Of a stretch of 64,000 nucleotides of DNA, positions 52,042-62,848 are shown piece after piece; the stretch's first letter is position 1; each line of letters starts with the position of its first letter. The notes under the pieces were generated by a model. The model did not search any database. It saw only the letters and a program-made list of their open reading frames with translations, and was not told the origin of the DNA. Source of the DNA: Melampsora larici-populina 98AG31 (Eukaryota > Basidiomycota > Pucciniomycetes > Pucciniales > Melampsoraceae); contig NW_006768771.1 in NCBI RefSeq assembly GCF_000204055.1, positions 1,885,681-1,949,680 of the forward strand, written 5' to 3'. Position numbers and translations under genes: made by a program.

Positions 52042-53017
52042 TTAAGATGAATAGGTCTGAACGACCTCGAGGATGGCTTCGAACCCGAAACCAAATGATT
52101 GAACGGACTTCAAGGCGTGAGCTCCGATCTGAGATAAGATGGTTACTGAACCCTGAACGTTCACGTTGACTGCAACAATGATCTCGCTGACTGAGCTTGT
52201 CAGGCGATGAAGAACATCTGGTATTTTTATGCAAGTTAGTATGATGAAAGTGGAAGGCTGTGTGATGGTTACTCACCTCCGCACTGATTACGCACAGACT
52301 CCTCGTCAATGAATTCTAGCATCTCCAAAATGGTAATCTTGACGAGGATGATGAGTTGCAACACGATCTCAATGACGTCGTTCTAAAGAGATTGACACAA
52401 TGTTGTCAGATTCGGAAATTAGACTACCGGAAGGAATATAAACAAACAATTGTTCGCGGCGTGGTGGTCGGCGTCTGCGAAGGAGTTGGGGTGTGAGAGC
52501 ATTCTTTGGTTTGAGTGACGGTTTCGTGGAAGATCACAAGCATTGCCTCGAGTTCGACCATAATACTGGTGAGGATGATTTGACGGCTCTCGGTCTTTCG
52601 GCAGTGGTGCTTGATTTTGTCAACATGTTTGGCGACGTTGTGACGGCATTGAGATAGGATAGCATGCATTTTGAGGGTGAGGCCGATGGTTTTCTTTGAT
52701 TGCGGGTTAGAAGCAGGCATAACAGTCCGGGTAGCAGGCGAATGACTGTCAGGGACCGCACGAGCTTGGAGGCTCCTACAGACGATGAAGCGAAATGTCA
52801 ATTTGGAGTTGAAGACACGAAAGAAATTCTTGACGTACGCATAAGGGTCAGCCATACGGGTAGGTTTGAGCGACCGTGCAAAGGAGTGCGTCTTAGCAGA
52901 CACTGGAGTGAATAGAGGCAGATTTAGTTACGGGAGACTGCTACGGACGCAAAACGCAGTAGTTCACTTACCGCCGGCTAGACAGAGGGCAGTCGTGAAA
53001 AGTGTAGAGAAGAGCAT
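52042..53017 (-). CDS. Candidate small secreted protein (possible effector), 260 aa
   Basis: Minus strand, four exons: 53017-52972, 52902-52448, 52382-52277, 52217-52042. The first exon encodes MLFSTLFTTALCLAGG, a good signal-peptide start, split by an intron right after it, as is common for rust secreted proteins. The mature part has Cys residues around AILSQCRHNV, IKHHCRK and KECSHTP, then amphipathic hydrophobic helices (VLQLIILVKITILEML; SEIIVAVNVNV) and ends QTYSS. No transmembrane anchor beyond these helices is certain and no enzyme motif is visible. The third junction uses a GTTTGT donor. An additional intron within 52902-52448 (GTATGG to GTAG) is possible and would remove about 110 nt. 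Function unknown. Confidence 0.65.
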
Positions 53018-55145
53018 GTTGACAAAAGTTGGATATATTAAGTTGTTAGATTAACGAGACAACGGTCGGAGATTGTGTTTTTGTAGAGTGTTTAAATATG
53101 TGATAATTATGGAGGGAAGAAGACAAATAATAGGCGACAAGAAAACACAAATTAAAGGAGGGACTGAGAGCACTGGTGCGACGAGGTGAAGATACTTGTT
53201 ATTAATGGCGAGCGGCGAGCGGGAAAGTGGAATGACTGACTGGCCCGTGGTGTATCAGGGTGCTCACTTTAGTACTAATCCGCCACGCGTCCTATCTGAG
53301 AGTGTTGTGCAGAATTTGGAAGGCCATGTTCTTTCTAGGTAAAGCCTCAAAATCCGCATCTCTATTGGATTTCAACGATGAGGCAAATTGAATTTCAAGT
53401 AAGAATTCAAGCCCGTTCATCCTTCCACAGAAATTCTTACGTCTTGATCACTTCAGCCGTATCATCTACGAATGCTAATTGTGATGCAATACGTGCTCCC
53501 GTTCATCTAACGTAAAGGTGGGCGCCACGAATGCAATCTGTATGAGACCGGGTGCAGTGGTCAACGACGTCGGCCTCGGGGATTGATATACGTTTGTTTA
53601 TTAAAGAACATACCTGGTCTGATCGCTGGCGCCAGCTACCGCAAAAATCGCAAAAATCTTGGAAGCCGGTAGAACCTCAGGCACATGGGCGAATTTCCAC
53701 CGAATACATACGATCCTTTGAATTTGTGGCGTTTGCATGTCTCCACCTCACCCATCCAAACCTCGAGCCTGAAATCCGAAATCGGCAGCCCTCAACCCCC
53801 ACCTCAAAGCCTGTTGGAGATACAGGCATCTCATTTGTAGTTGTACCGATGAATCGATCTCTGAGTTGATAATTGCACCATGCATGTATTGGACGAGGTC
53901 CCCAAAATTATATATACAAACTCACCAGATCAGGTCGTGTAGTATTCACCTTGAATTCTTGAAAAAGTGAAGGCTCCCCCATCTACCTATCCTAATACCA
54001 GCGTGTAATCTGTGGTCACTCCGAAGCTTGGCTTCTCTGAACAAGTTGCGTTTTCTTCTTACATACATTTGACGATGATTTTCTGAGTGTTGATGCAGTT
54101 CGATCAAGGTGAAGCGAAGCGTTGCCGAAAACCAAACACCAAAATAGATGACGGGCTTTTTGTATGCCAAGCTTGAGACTTGAGACTTGAGGTCTAATCA
54201 ATAAATGCCTCCCATCCGCTCATGTAAATATGACAAAACAACATGATAGATTTGATTCAATGTCATTTTCCAGATTTCAGGGTTCTTCATGTATGATGTG
54301 GGACAAGATGCATGTCCCGATCTTCGATGAGATCGGCAGTGATTTTGCCTTCGTTATCGTCTTGCTCATTGACATTTGCCCTCCAAATAGGTGCGCGTGA
54401 GTTTGATTTGACCACACATGTCTTTGCACCCCGCGATGCAACTGAGGCAGTATTTTGTGTGTGGAGTCAAATGAGGAAAAAATTGATATATCATGGTACC
54501 CCAAATAGCACTTAGGACACTTTTGAAGTCAATTCCGACATCCAATGCCGCGAAGAAAGTAGAGAGGTTTATGACGCAAGAAACTTGGTAGTCAAACACA
54601 CAAATTTGCACGCTCTCGAATTTCGGGCCTGCTTGACTGCTAGCAAAGACTCTGTGATGTTGGACCTTGAGTGGTACGCAAAACATACGACACCAGACCG
54701 ATCCATGAATATGAATGATGCCCTATGATGTCTGCTCTGGAGTCTGGACACTTCAAGACTTCTAACAACCAACAGTCGATAGTAAATGAGGTATGGATCC
54801 TCGAGGGTTCGCCCTGTTTCGCTGGAATTGAAACCCAACAAGTTCGCACCCGGCTGTGTTCCGGGACTCTCGAGGTGAAAAACTTCGACGATGAGGCTCG
54901 GAGTCGAACCCTCTGGCAGAGCAGCCGGATCACGGTGGGCAAACGGGCAACGACGCGTTATACATCGGACCGGGTTCCAACTAGATTTTCCCAACTGGTG
55001 TAATCCCATACCTAATCCCATACACGAGTTTAAAATTTTCTGCAAAGAAGCAACTTGCAAAAAAAAGACTACGACGATGACAGCAATGAATTAAACGAGG
55101 TCATGAACATTCACTTAGATCTCCAAACCACTCATACCAACTAAA
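53018..55145. other. Intergenic, 2.1 kb
   Basis: No supported gene. Open frames at 53552-53869, 53946-54201, 54366-54686 and 54569-55060 overlap on several frames and both strands without domains. GC is somewhat higher than in neighbouring spacers around 54780-54990, so an old gene or repeat remnant is possible. The final bases before ATG at 55146 are the TSR1 leader. Confidence 0.45.
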
Positions 55146-57842
55146 ATGGCACCTAAACAAACAGCTCATCACCATCGATCTACCCTGTCTCAGTCCAACA
55201 AGTCATTCAAAGCTCGACATGCAACCAAGGGAGCACTAAAACAACTATCCAAAGGTTTGTGTTATTCGTTTACACTTATTCATTCATTCCCATGTGATAT
55301 AGTGACACATTACTGATGACGTATTTCTTTAAAACTTGCAGGTCGAGTTGAAAAAGAATTGAAACAATCTCTTAAAGCACATGTTCAATCCAGTGCTGGC
55401 CAAAAGGCTGCTCGTAAAAACCATGCCAAGCAACTACAAGCTGAGAAACGTCGAGCTCAAGCAGATTCAATCAAAGTCTTCTCTGGCTCACAACCTGCGC
55501 CTCGTATCGTTCTCGTGATTGCGCTCTCAGCCGATATCGATCCATACAATGACGTCCTCGTCCGCTTCAAACTCGCTGCTGGTCTTCCCCTCGATTGTGA
55601 CGAACCAACCGCTAGCTCGTACACCTTTTCGTGGCCTACTACGAACTCATTCCAAAAGCCCAACTCAAATGGAAGCCTGCTTCAATTCATCCTGGTCCCT
55701 CACTTGACTCCGATCGCCCACGTCATTTCCCTTGCTGCTGCCGCCGATTTCTTACTCCCTGTACTATCAGCTCAAGAAGAATGCACTCCTTGGGGTGAAC
55801 GTTGTTTAAGATCAATTCAGGCTATCGGTGGACCTTCGCTTGGTACTCTTGGACTCGCCTTTGGTCTCGATACACTAAATGGACCAGATCTCCCAGTGAA
55901 ACGTCAACAATCCGCGCAAACAAGAGCAAGCTTATTGAGCTTCTTGCGATACTTCTTCCCCGATACACTTCTCTTGGCTCGTGTTAGCTCTCTTGATTCA
56001 TTAGAAGAAGTGGGCGGATTGGCACGGAGGATGCTAGAGAAAAAGCCCGCTGCAGTCTCACCTGGTTGGCGTGATGGACGAGCCCGGCTGATAGGCGAAT
56101 GTATCGAGTGGGTCGATGGAACGCTCAAAATTACAGGCCATGTTCGCGGTGGAAGGTTCAGTTCAAACAGACTTGTCCATGTACCATTTTGTGGCGACTA
56201 TCGACTGTCAAAAATCACCGTCACGAGAAATGAGAATGAAGAGGGAGAGGAAGAGGTAGTAGTCTGCAGTCCTGATCCTGAGATGGCAGATGATCTGGTC
56301 TCCGAGAACTGCCCCTCTACCGCCGATGCGATGATGGCCGAGCAAACCTGGCCAACGGAGGAAGAGATTGCTTCAGCCCCTGCAAATAAAGCTGCTTCAA
56401 AACCTAAGAGAACCCGAAAAATACCGATCGGTACAAGTGACTACCAAGCTGCATGGATTCCCGAGGGTCAAGAAGATGAATATGAAGACGAAGATGAGGC
56501 TGAGTTCGAGGACCCCCTTGGTGGTGACAGTAAACATGAAGTGACCCGGGAGGAAGAGGAAGAAGAGATGGCAGATATGGATGATGATATGTCAGAACAT
56601 GGACAATCATCGAAAGAAGTCAGGTTCATGGACTTATCGGATGATATAGAGAAACTCCAGCTAGAGGAATACCGAGCGAATCGGGAACAACAACGAACAA
56701 GCGGTGCTCGTGAGGATGAAGAATTTCCTGATGAAATCGACACTCCTCTTCATATACCTGCCCGAGAACGTTTTGCTCGTTATAGGGGCATGAAGAGCCT
56801 ACGGACTAGTCCATGGGATCCTTACGAAAATCTACCTGCGGAGTATGGGAAAGTCTTCGGCTTTCAAGACTGGAAGGTGATGAGTAAGAAGCTGTGTAAA
56901 AAAGCTAACGAGGACCAACCCGGAGCGGTGAGTGATCTGCTTCATTCATTCATCATGCCTCAGCATTTGTGACTGACTCATTCTTACAGGGTGCTGGAAT
57001 GCGCGTGACACTACATGTGGCCGAGTTCCCACAAGATGTATTTGAAAGCCTACCTCGATCCCTTCCACTCGTTGCAGTCTCCCTCCTCCAACACGAACAC
57101 AAGTATTCAGTGATGCACTTCTCTACCCAGCGCAATACGGAATACGAAGGCGAAATCAAGTCAAAGGATCAATTGGTGATCTGTGTAGGTTATAGATTCT
57201 ACAGTGTCAATCCCATCTGGTCTCAGCCTTCGGTGCGAGCAAGCAATAATGTTCATAAGTTTGAGCGGTACTTGAGACATGGTCGAATGAATGTCGGGAC
57301 TGTGTACATGCCCGTTACGTTTGGATCCACAACGCCTGTGGTTGTCCTTCAGGAGGTCAATGATGACGAGGGTACGTTGGAATTAGTTGGATCCGGCACA
57401 TTGGTAGGCAGTGAACCGAAGCGGATCGTCGTCAAGCGATTTGTCTTGACCGGTCATCCATACAAAGTACACAAGAAAACAGCTACAATCCGCTACATGG
57501 TGAGTATTGTATTCTCATGAGATTCATTTTCGCATATCTGCTCACTGTGCTGACATTGATATTGATCATGCTAAGTTTTTCAATCGAGATGATATTGAAT
57601 ACTTCAAACCGGTCGAACTACGAACCAAGAAAGGTAGAAGTGGTCATATCAAAGAGCCACTTGGTACACATGGTTACTTCAAGGCAGGATTTGATGGTCC
57701 AATCGATCAGATGGACACAATTTGTATGTCTCTCTATAAGAGATGTTTCCCAAAATGGGCTCAAGGTTGGAATGGCTCACTTAAGTCAATATGTTGGCAA
57801 GAAAAGGAAGATGGAAAGGGGATGGAAGTTGATGAAGATTAG
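55146..57842 (+). CDS. TSR1: Ribosome biogenesis protein Tsr1 (BMS1/TSR1 family)
   Basis: Four exons: 55146-55254, 55342-56927, 56990-57499, 57576-57842; 787 aa, almost the length of yeast Tsr1 (788). N-terminus MAPKQTAHHHRSTLSQSNKS plus FKARHATKGALKQ is diagnostic. A degenerate GTPase-like domain (PRIVLVIALSADIDPYNDV) lacks a usable P-loop, as expected for Tsr1, followed by the AARP2-type central domain (LIGECIEWVDGTLKITGHVRG), a long acidic region (about 360-450) and the conserved C-terminal translation-factor-like domain (WDPYENLPAEYGKVFGFQDW, HKYSVMHFSTQR, RYLRHGRMNVGTVYMP, FFNRDDIEYFKPVELRTKKG). Tsr1 binds late pre-40S particles and blocks premature initiation-factor joining. First intron donor is GTTTGT. 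Confidence 0.95.
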
Positions 57843-58252
57843 TGAGATATATCCTGCATTTTTTTTAATTTCTTACTTGAGTTTAAGTGCGTGTTTTGGA
57901 AATCGTCATATCCATATAATTGATTTTTTATAAGTGATTGAATAAGAAATATCCAAAAGTATATAATGCTCGGAGCACTGCTTGCACTCATTCGACTCCG
58001 AGTCCTTCGAATTCTGATTCAGGTTCAGCGCAGAATTATACTAGACAGTGTCCTAAAAGACCCTGAAAGAGAGTCACATAATGTTCTGTGGGTCTGCCTT
58101 TTGATTTGGACATTGACATATGCAGAATATGGCAAAGCAGTCGCATACGTTAAACCAAGAATTTGACAGTGGCTATTTGATCATAGTGATCGCGAATATT
58201 CTGTAGTGAGACTGACTCCAGAGCCCAAGCCCAAATTGTCTTTGATCCTGGT
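57843..58252. other. Intergenic between TSR1 and the retroelement repeat
   Basis: About 400 bases holding the 3' end of TSR1; no gene recognised. The 3' boundary of the retroelement is taken as the repeat start at 58253 but may lie further left. Confidence 0.45.
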
Positions 58253-58494
58253 ATCCACTCATAACTCCCTGTGTCTCTCAGGTGGACATTCATAATGTGA
58301 TTTAAATTAGTTTCAACTTATTTCTATCTAAGTTATTTGTATACTGGGTACCAGTGAAGTATATTCTTCCATCGCTGGTTGTCCCATTCAAACCTAAAGT
58401 TTCGAATGAGTAACCTTAGGTCTCTTGGGGGGGGGGCCTGCCTGGAAGAGGCTGGGGGAGGTAGGACACCGGTGACAGTCAATGGGAGATCGCC
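58253..58494. repeat. Direct repeat copy, distal (likely B2)
   Basis: Shares nearly all bases with 59072-59314, from ATCCACTCATAACTCCCTGT to TGGGAGATCGCC. The main difference is a G/C homopolymer tract (run of about ten G at 58430 against GGGGGGGCCCCC). Confidence 0.9.
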
Positions 58495-59071
58495 GAACGG
58501 TGGGCTAGGCAACCTCCCAACACAACACAAACACAGCAGTATACACAGACACAACAGTTTACTACAATAGCATACAAAGATCAGAAAACACCCAATACTT
58601 ACGCGTTGGGCCTTGTCAATTAGCCCTATTCCAGATCATCCATTGGAAACGCAGTCCCTCCATCTGATCTCAATTCAATGCTATACACCGTTAACTGTTA
58701 CGCCCTTCGAGTAGTACACGGATGAAAGTCCCTATAACCCTGTCAAACCAAGGGGGGTGGGCGGGTTCGAAAAAAGAGAGAGAGATGATAGTAAAAGCTT
58801 GTAAAGCTATACTATGGGAGAGAGAGACCTTGACAGTGAGGTAGTGAGAGATTTCCAGATGTGAGCGTGGGAGTTCGTGGAAATGGGGGTTTGGCACGTG
58901 AAGAGATTTTCAAGGTGGGAGGAATACCTTCCAACCTTGCACATGAATCTCTTGCGCCGAGAAACAAAAATATCCTTGATATAAGGCTATTTTCTAAACC
59001 CAACCATTACCCGACTGCCGCTCACATCGTGGAAATTGACGGTACCGTCGTGCCTTTGGTTACCGTCCGTC

Positions 59072-59314
59072 ATCCACTCATAACTCCCTGTGTCTCTCAG
59101 GTGGACATTCATAATGTGATTTAAATTAGTTTCAACTTATTTCTATCTAAGTTATTTGTATACTGGGTACCAGTGAAGTATATTCTTCCATTGCCGGTTG
59201 TCCCATTCAAACCTAAAGTTTCGAATGAGAAACCTTAGGTCTCTTGGGGGGGGCCCCCTGCCTGGAAGAGGCTGGGGGAGGTAGGACACCGGTGACAGTC
59301 GATGGGAGATCGCC
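59072..59314. repeat. Direct repeat copy, proximal to the recombinase (likely B1)
   Basis: Second copy in the same orientation, 577 bp from the first and 186 bp beyond the recombinase stop. Confidence 0.9.
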
Positions 59315-59499
59315 TCCCCTTGACTCAGGTTGCAGACCTGAGCCTGCGATCGCCCATTTACTGTAACCTGGGTCAAGTTACCCTTTGCCCCTCCCCTTAC
59401 GAGGGAGTAGTGCAGAGCCAATAGTTATCTAATAGAACCAGTTCGCAAATAGATATTTCCGGAAGAATTTTGAATTTAAGCCTAATAGTTTAATCTCCG

Positions 59500-60537
59500 T
59501 TAATTACTGATCCTGACATGTTCTAAAAGTCTAATTGTATCTAAGAGATCTTCCTCTGAGCATTCACGTATATACAGCTTGTATGCTTTTGACCTCCAAC
59601 GTCCTACTTTGACAATCTCTTCCAAAGGATTATTAAGATTCCACCTCAATGAGGCACCACCAACTCGAAACGAATGACCCGTAAGTTTACACTCGTTTTG
59701 CGCATTCCACGTGTCCGAGAATATCCTAAGACATCTAGGCTTTGTCAACACAACTCTTTTATTTCCTTTAGGGTACGAGAACACCGGGTCATCGTCTGTC
59801 GCACCTGTATCCTTTATCAATCTTCTGATAGCGCCTATGGGATTGAGTAAGGACAATTGGTACTGTAAGTGAATCTCTTGAATTTCCCCTACAGATGCTG
59901 TTTTTGCCTCCCTAATCTTTATCCGCACAAATTCCCCTTCTGGGTCCCAGATTAGGTCCTTCACTCTGACTTGATCTCCTTTACACGAAGCTTTTAGTAA
60001 TTCCCCTAATCGTGCCATCCCCCAGAAGGCTACGAGTGCTACTGTGTACGCCACCTGATTCTCCAAGTCTTTACCAGCTAAATCTTCTACTAACTTAAAT
60101 AAGTGCCAAATCAAAATAGGATCCTTCCTTTCAGATGGCTCCGATTGCAACTCCAGTTTCTTCGCAGCCGTCAAAATCGCCTCTATTCGCGGAGTCTCCT
60201 TGTGTGGGTAGTCGAAGCCGTGAAAGAGGTGCCAAGCCTTGATTCCAGAAAGGTACGTTCTAATGGTATTCGATTTTATCGGGATGGATGCTCCAAATTG
60301 ACTATCGGGATTTAGTTTTGGGCCTGCCCAAACCACAAAGTGATTCAAGACTTTCGGATCGATCGGAAGGAGATAGCATCTCGGCACGTTGTATTCTTGT
60401 GCGAAGTTCATAAGTTTCGACACACCAGCGTTGTAGTGCTTCAAAGTAGCAGTTGACCATGCTCCGCTAATCATGTAAGCTTTAACGACATCGGTGTTCG
60501 ACGTATCGACGCCTTCAGCATCTTTTAAGAATTCCAT
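59500..60537 (-). CDS. Tyrosine recombinase of a DIRS/Ngaro retrotransposon
   Basis: 345 aa, uninterrupted. Phage-integrase fold: N-terminal SAM-like core-binding region (ATLKHYNAGVSKLMNFAQEY, NTIRTYLSGIKAWHL), then the catalytic domain with Arg in FWGMARLGELL, HxxR as GHSFRVGGAS (His288, Arg291), Trp314 in KVGRWRS and nucleophile Tyr322 in YKLYIREC. It would join circular cDNA to the genome without target duplication. Start ATG at 60537 is the first in the frame and 218 bp from the RT end. All catalytic residues are present, so this is the only intact frame of the element. Confidence 0.92.
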   Translation of the reverse strand: MEFLKDAEGVDTSNTDVVKAYMISGAWSTATLKHYNAGVSKLMNFAQEYNVPRCYLLPIDPKVLNHFVVWAGPKLNPDSQFGASIPIKSNTIRTYLSGIKAWHLFHGFDYPHKETPRIEAILTAAKKLELQSEPSERKDPILIWHLFKLVEDLAGKDLENQVAYTVALVAFWGMARLGELLKASCKGDQVRVKDLIWDPEGEFVRIKIREAKTASVGEIQEIHLQYQLSLLNPIGAIRRLIKDTGATDDDPVFSYPKGNKRVVLTKPRCLRIFSDTWNAQNECKLTGHSFRVGGASLRWNLNNPLEEIVKVGRWRSKAYKLYIRECSEEDLLDTIRLLEHVRISN

Positions 60538-60754
60538 CTATCGAACTTATATATGAAATCTCTTTAATTTGGATGGTGTATGTAGGTTATGGCGAAGGTC
60601 AGTTGGATGAAATTGTTTCTCCGATCTTTGCAACAAATATTAAGCATAGTATGCGGGAATGATCGAAACGATTGGGACGATCGGAACTCAGCCTTAACAC
60701 TGACGTTTCAAGGGGGAACTAAAAAATTTGGTCACAAGTTTCTTAATTTCAATT

Positions 60755-62529
60755 TCATAGTACTTGTCTAATAAACAGTTCTAAATCTTTAGGTATCTCA
60801 ATGACTACCATATCTTTCATGGAACGTCTATCTTTACCTCGCGATAGCAAGTCTGCCAGGTTATCATCAGTTTTCACTCATTGAGCCACCATGTCACAAT
60901 GCAAACGTTCAAGCAACTTCTGGATAACCTTCCACTCATCATTAACAGCTCGATCACCGGACTTCTTGTTATCAACTGCCGCCTGTGATGTGGTATTGTC
61001 AGTGAGTACCAGGAAGGATTTTCCCCCTGTCTCCGTGAACGTATTGACCATAAGCAAACCCAGTCAAATAGTGACTGTTTCGGCCCAAGCGATATTTTGC
61101 TTAACTCCAACCTCGGACAACTCATTCCACCCCTCTAAGAGTTCGAATTGCGCCCACTTCGAACCAACCAAGATCCCAATGCCTGTGAGTGAAGCATCTC
61201 CCACCCAGTCTAGATCGATTGGTACTTGATCAGGAATAATTCTTCTTGGTGAAAAGTTCTTCATGGCCATATGCCATTCCTCCAAGTCTTCTCTCACATC
61301 TCCAGGTACTTTCCTTTTTGCTGACGGTACTCGCCACTCTTGCTCCCACCTATAGAGACTCGACATATAGCAACGGAGATAAGGTACAATATAAGTCGTA
61401 TGTACCAACCTTCCCACGAACTTTTCGACCCTCTTCAAGTTGAACGAAGCTTCAGGTACTAAAAATTCCTCTATCTCCTGAAACCTCTGAGTGAATTTTT
61501 CCTCCGGTAATCTAACCGTCCTTTCTCGTGCATTCCATATGAAACCAATATACCGCTGTTCCTCAGCAAATTCATGCACCTTTTCCGAGTTAGAAGTTAC
61601 ACCCATTTCAAAACTTAGTTTTACGATGTCTTTGATGGACGTAGGATTATCTATCTCTTTAACCAGTAAGTTGTCGTCCACCCACCTAAAGGCCTTTTCT
61701 AACTTAAAGACTAACACAATGATCTTCTTCCACAAATCTGCCAGCCTTCCAAAAACCCCGCATCCCGCTACTCCACCAAATTGGATTCTAGTATCTAACC
61801 ACAATCTATTTGAAAGATCCATTAAAAAAAGGTATCTCCACTGGGATGGGTGTATAGCGATTTGCCTATACGCTTTTTCCCAGTCAAACAGGGCTAGTAA
61901 GTAATTTCCTTTGTTGTCTCTGAAGAACATTGCCACAATCTTAAAATCGTCCCAAGTTGTGGCGTAATTTTTCTTGTCCACAAAACTATTTACTGATGGT
62001 ATATCTTTGTTGTCGTGGGGAAAAGACAGATCGTTAATAATCCTGAAGGAGCCGTCACCATTTATTACGCTACCCATCGGACTCGACCTGAAGAATCCAA
62101 TACTTCTTCGTGCGTAAACGGTCCAAAAATCCTGTTTGCACGCTTTTCTTTTTCTAACGTATTTTTAATCTTCTCAGACGCGAGGATGGCCGAATCGTGA
62201 TTTCCCGGAGTGAACCACCTCCTATTTCCTAAGGTATGATTGGGAATCCCTTGATGGAAACCGTCAATACACCCTTTTATGACATCTTCCGCATCATCCT
62301 TAATACCGTGAAACCTGATAAGTGACTTCCACTTCGCTAGGTTCAGATCGCACACCGCGTACTCTAGAGGCCACCTATTATCGTAGGACCTTCCGGAATT
62401 CCTATAAGGTAATAGTCTTACGATCTCTACTTGGGGAGTAACTCTCAGTTGAGGACTTATCTTCGGCGATGAAACCGCGGCCTTCCAATCAAAACTATAA
62501 CGAGAAAGGCACAGGGTGGATTCAGACAT
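60755..62529 (-). pseudogene. Reverse transcriptase / RNase H of the DIRS-type element, broken
   Basis: Minus strand. The 5' frame 62529-62065 (start MSESTLCLSRYSFDW; IKNTLEKEKRANRIFGPF) continues after a frameshift near 62065-62077 as MGSVINGDGSFRIINDLSFP, with RT motifs ALFDWEKAYRQIAIHPSQW, QFGGVAGCGVFG and FRWVDDNLLVKE. RNase H follows (WVGDASLTGIGIL, LTDNTTSQAAVDNKKSG, DDNLADLLSRGK) to TGA at 60755. In-frame TGA stops interrupt it at 61064-61066 and 60879-60881. DIRS RTs typically lack a protease and integrase, as here. Confidence 0.88.
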
Positions 62530-62848
62530 GTCAGAAGTTTGTCACCAGCAATTGTCTCACGACGTTTATTTCAACAGGACCGGACATCAGAAACCGGATA
62601 TCAACCAGGTCAAAAGGGAGAAACGACGGAAAAACGGATAATGGGCAGCTACAACTGCAGAACCCCTTCCGGACAACGTGAAGTTCAACAGAACATGTGA
62701 CCGTGGTACATATCAAGAAAGAAACAACGGTTCTAGGTCAACCACATAACCCAATATGTGTTGGGGCACTCCGATGTTGGTACGTCTTCAGACAAATGAA
62801 AGGTGTGTGGAAATTATTCATCACATAAATTCACTCCAGTTCAACGGC

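Noticed and set aside
52534..52761. Alternative frame within the secreted-protein gene
   Set aside because: Would need an internal intron that drops the Cys-containing helices; the uninterrupted exon joins in frame at both ends.
54569..55060. Possible gene left of TSR1
   Set aside because: Frames on both strands overlap with similar lengths and none shows a domain or consistent splice structure.
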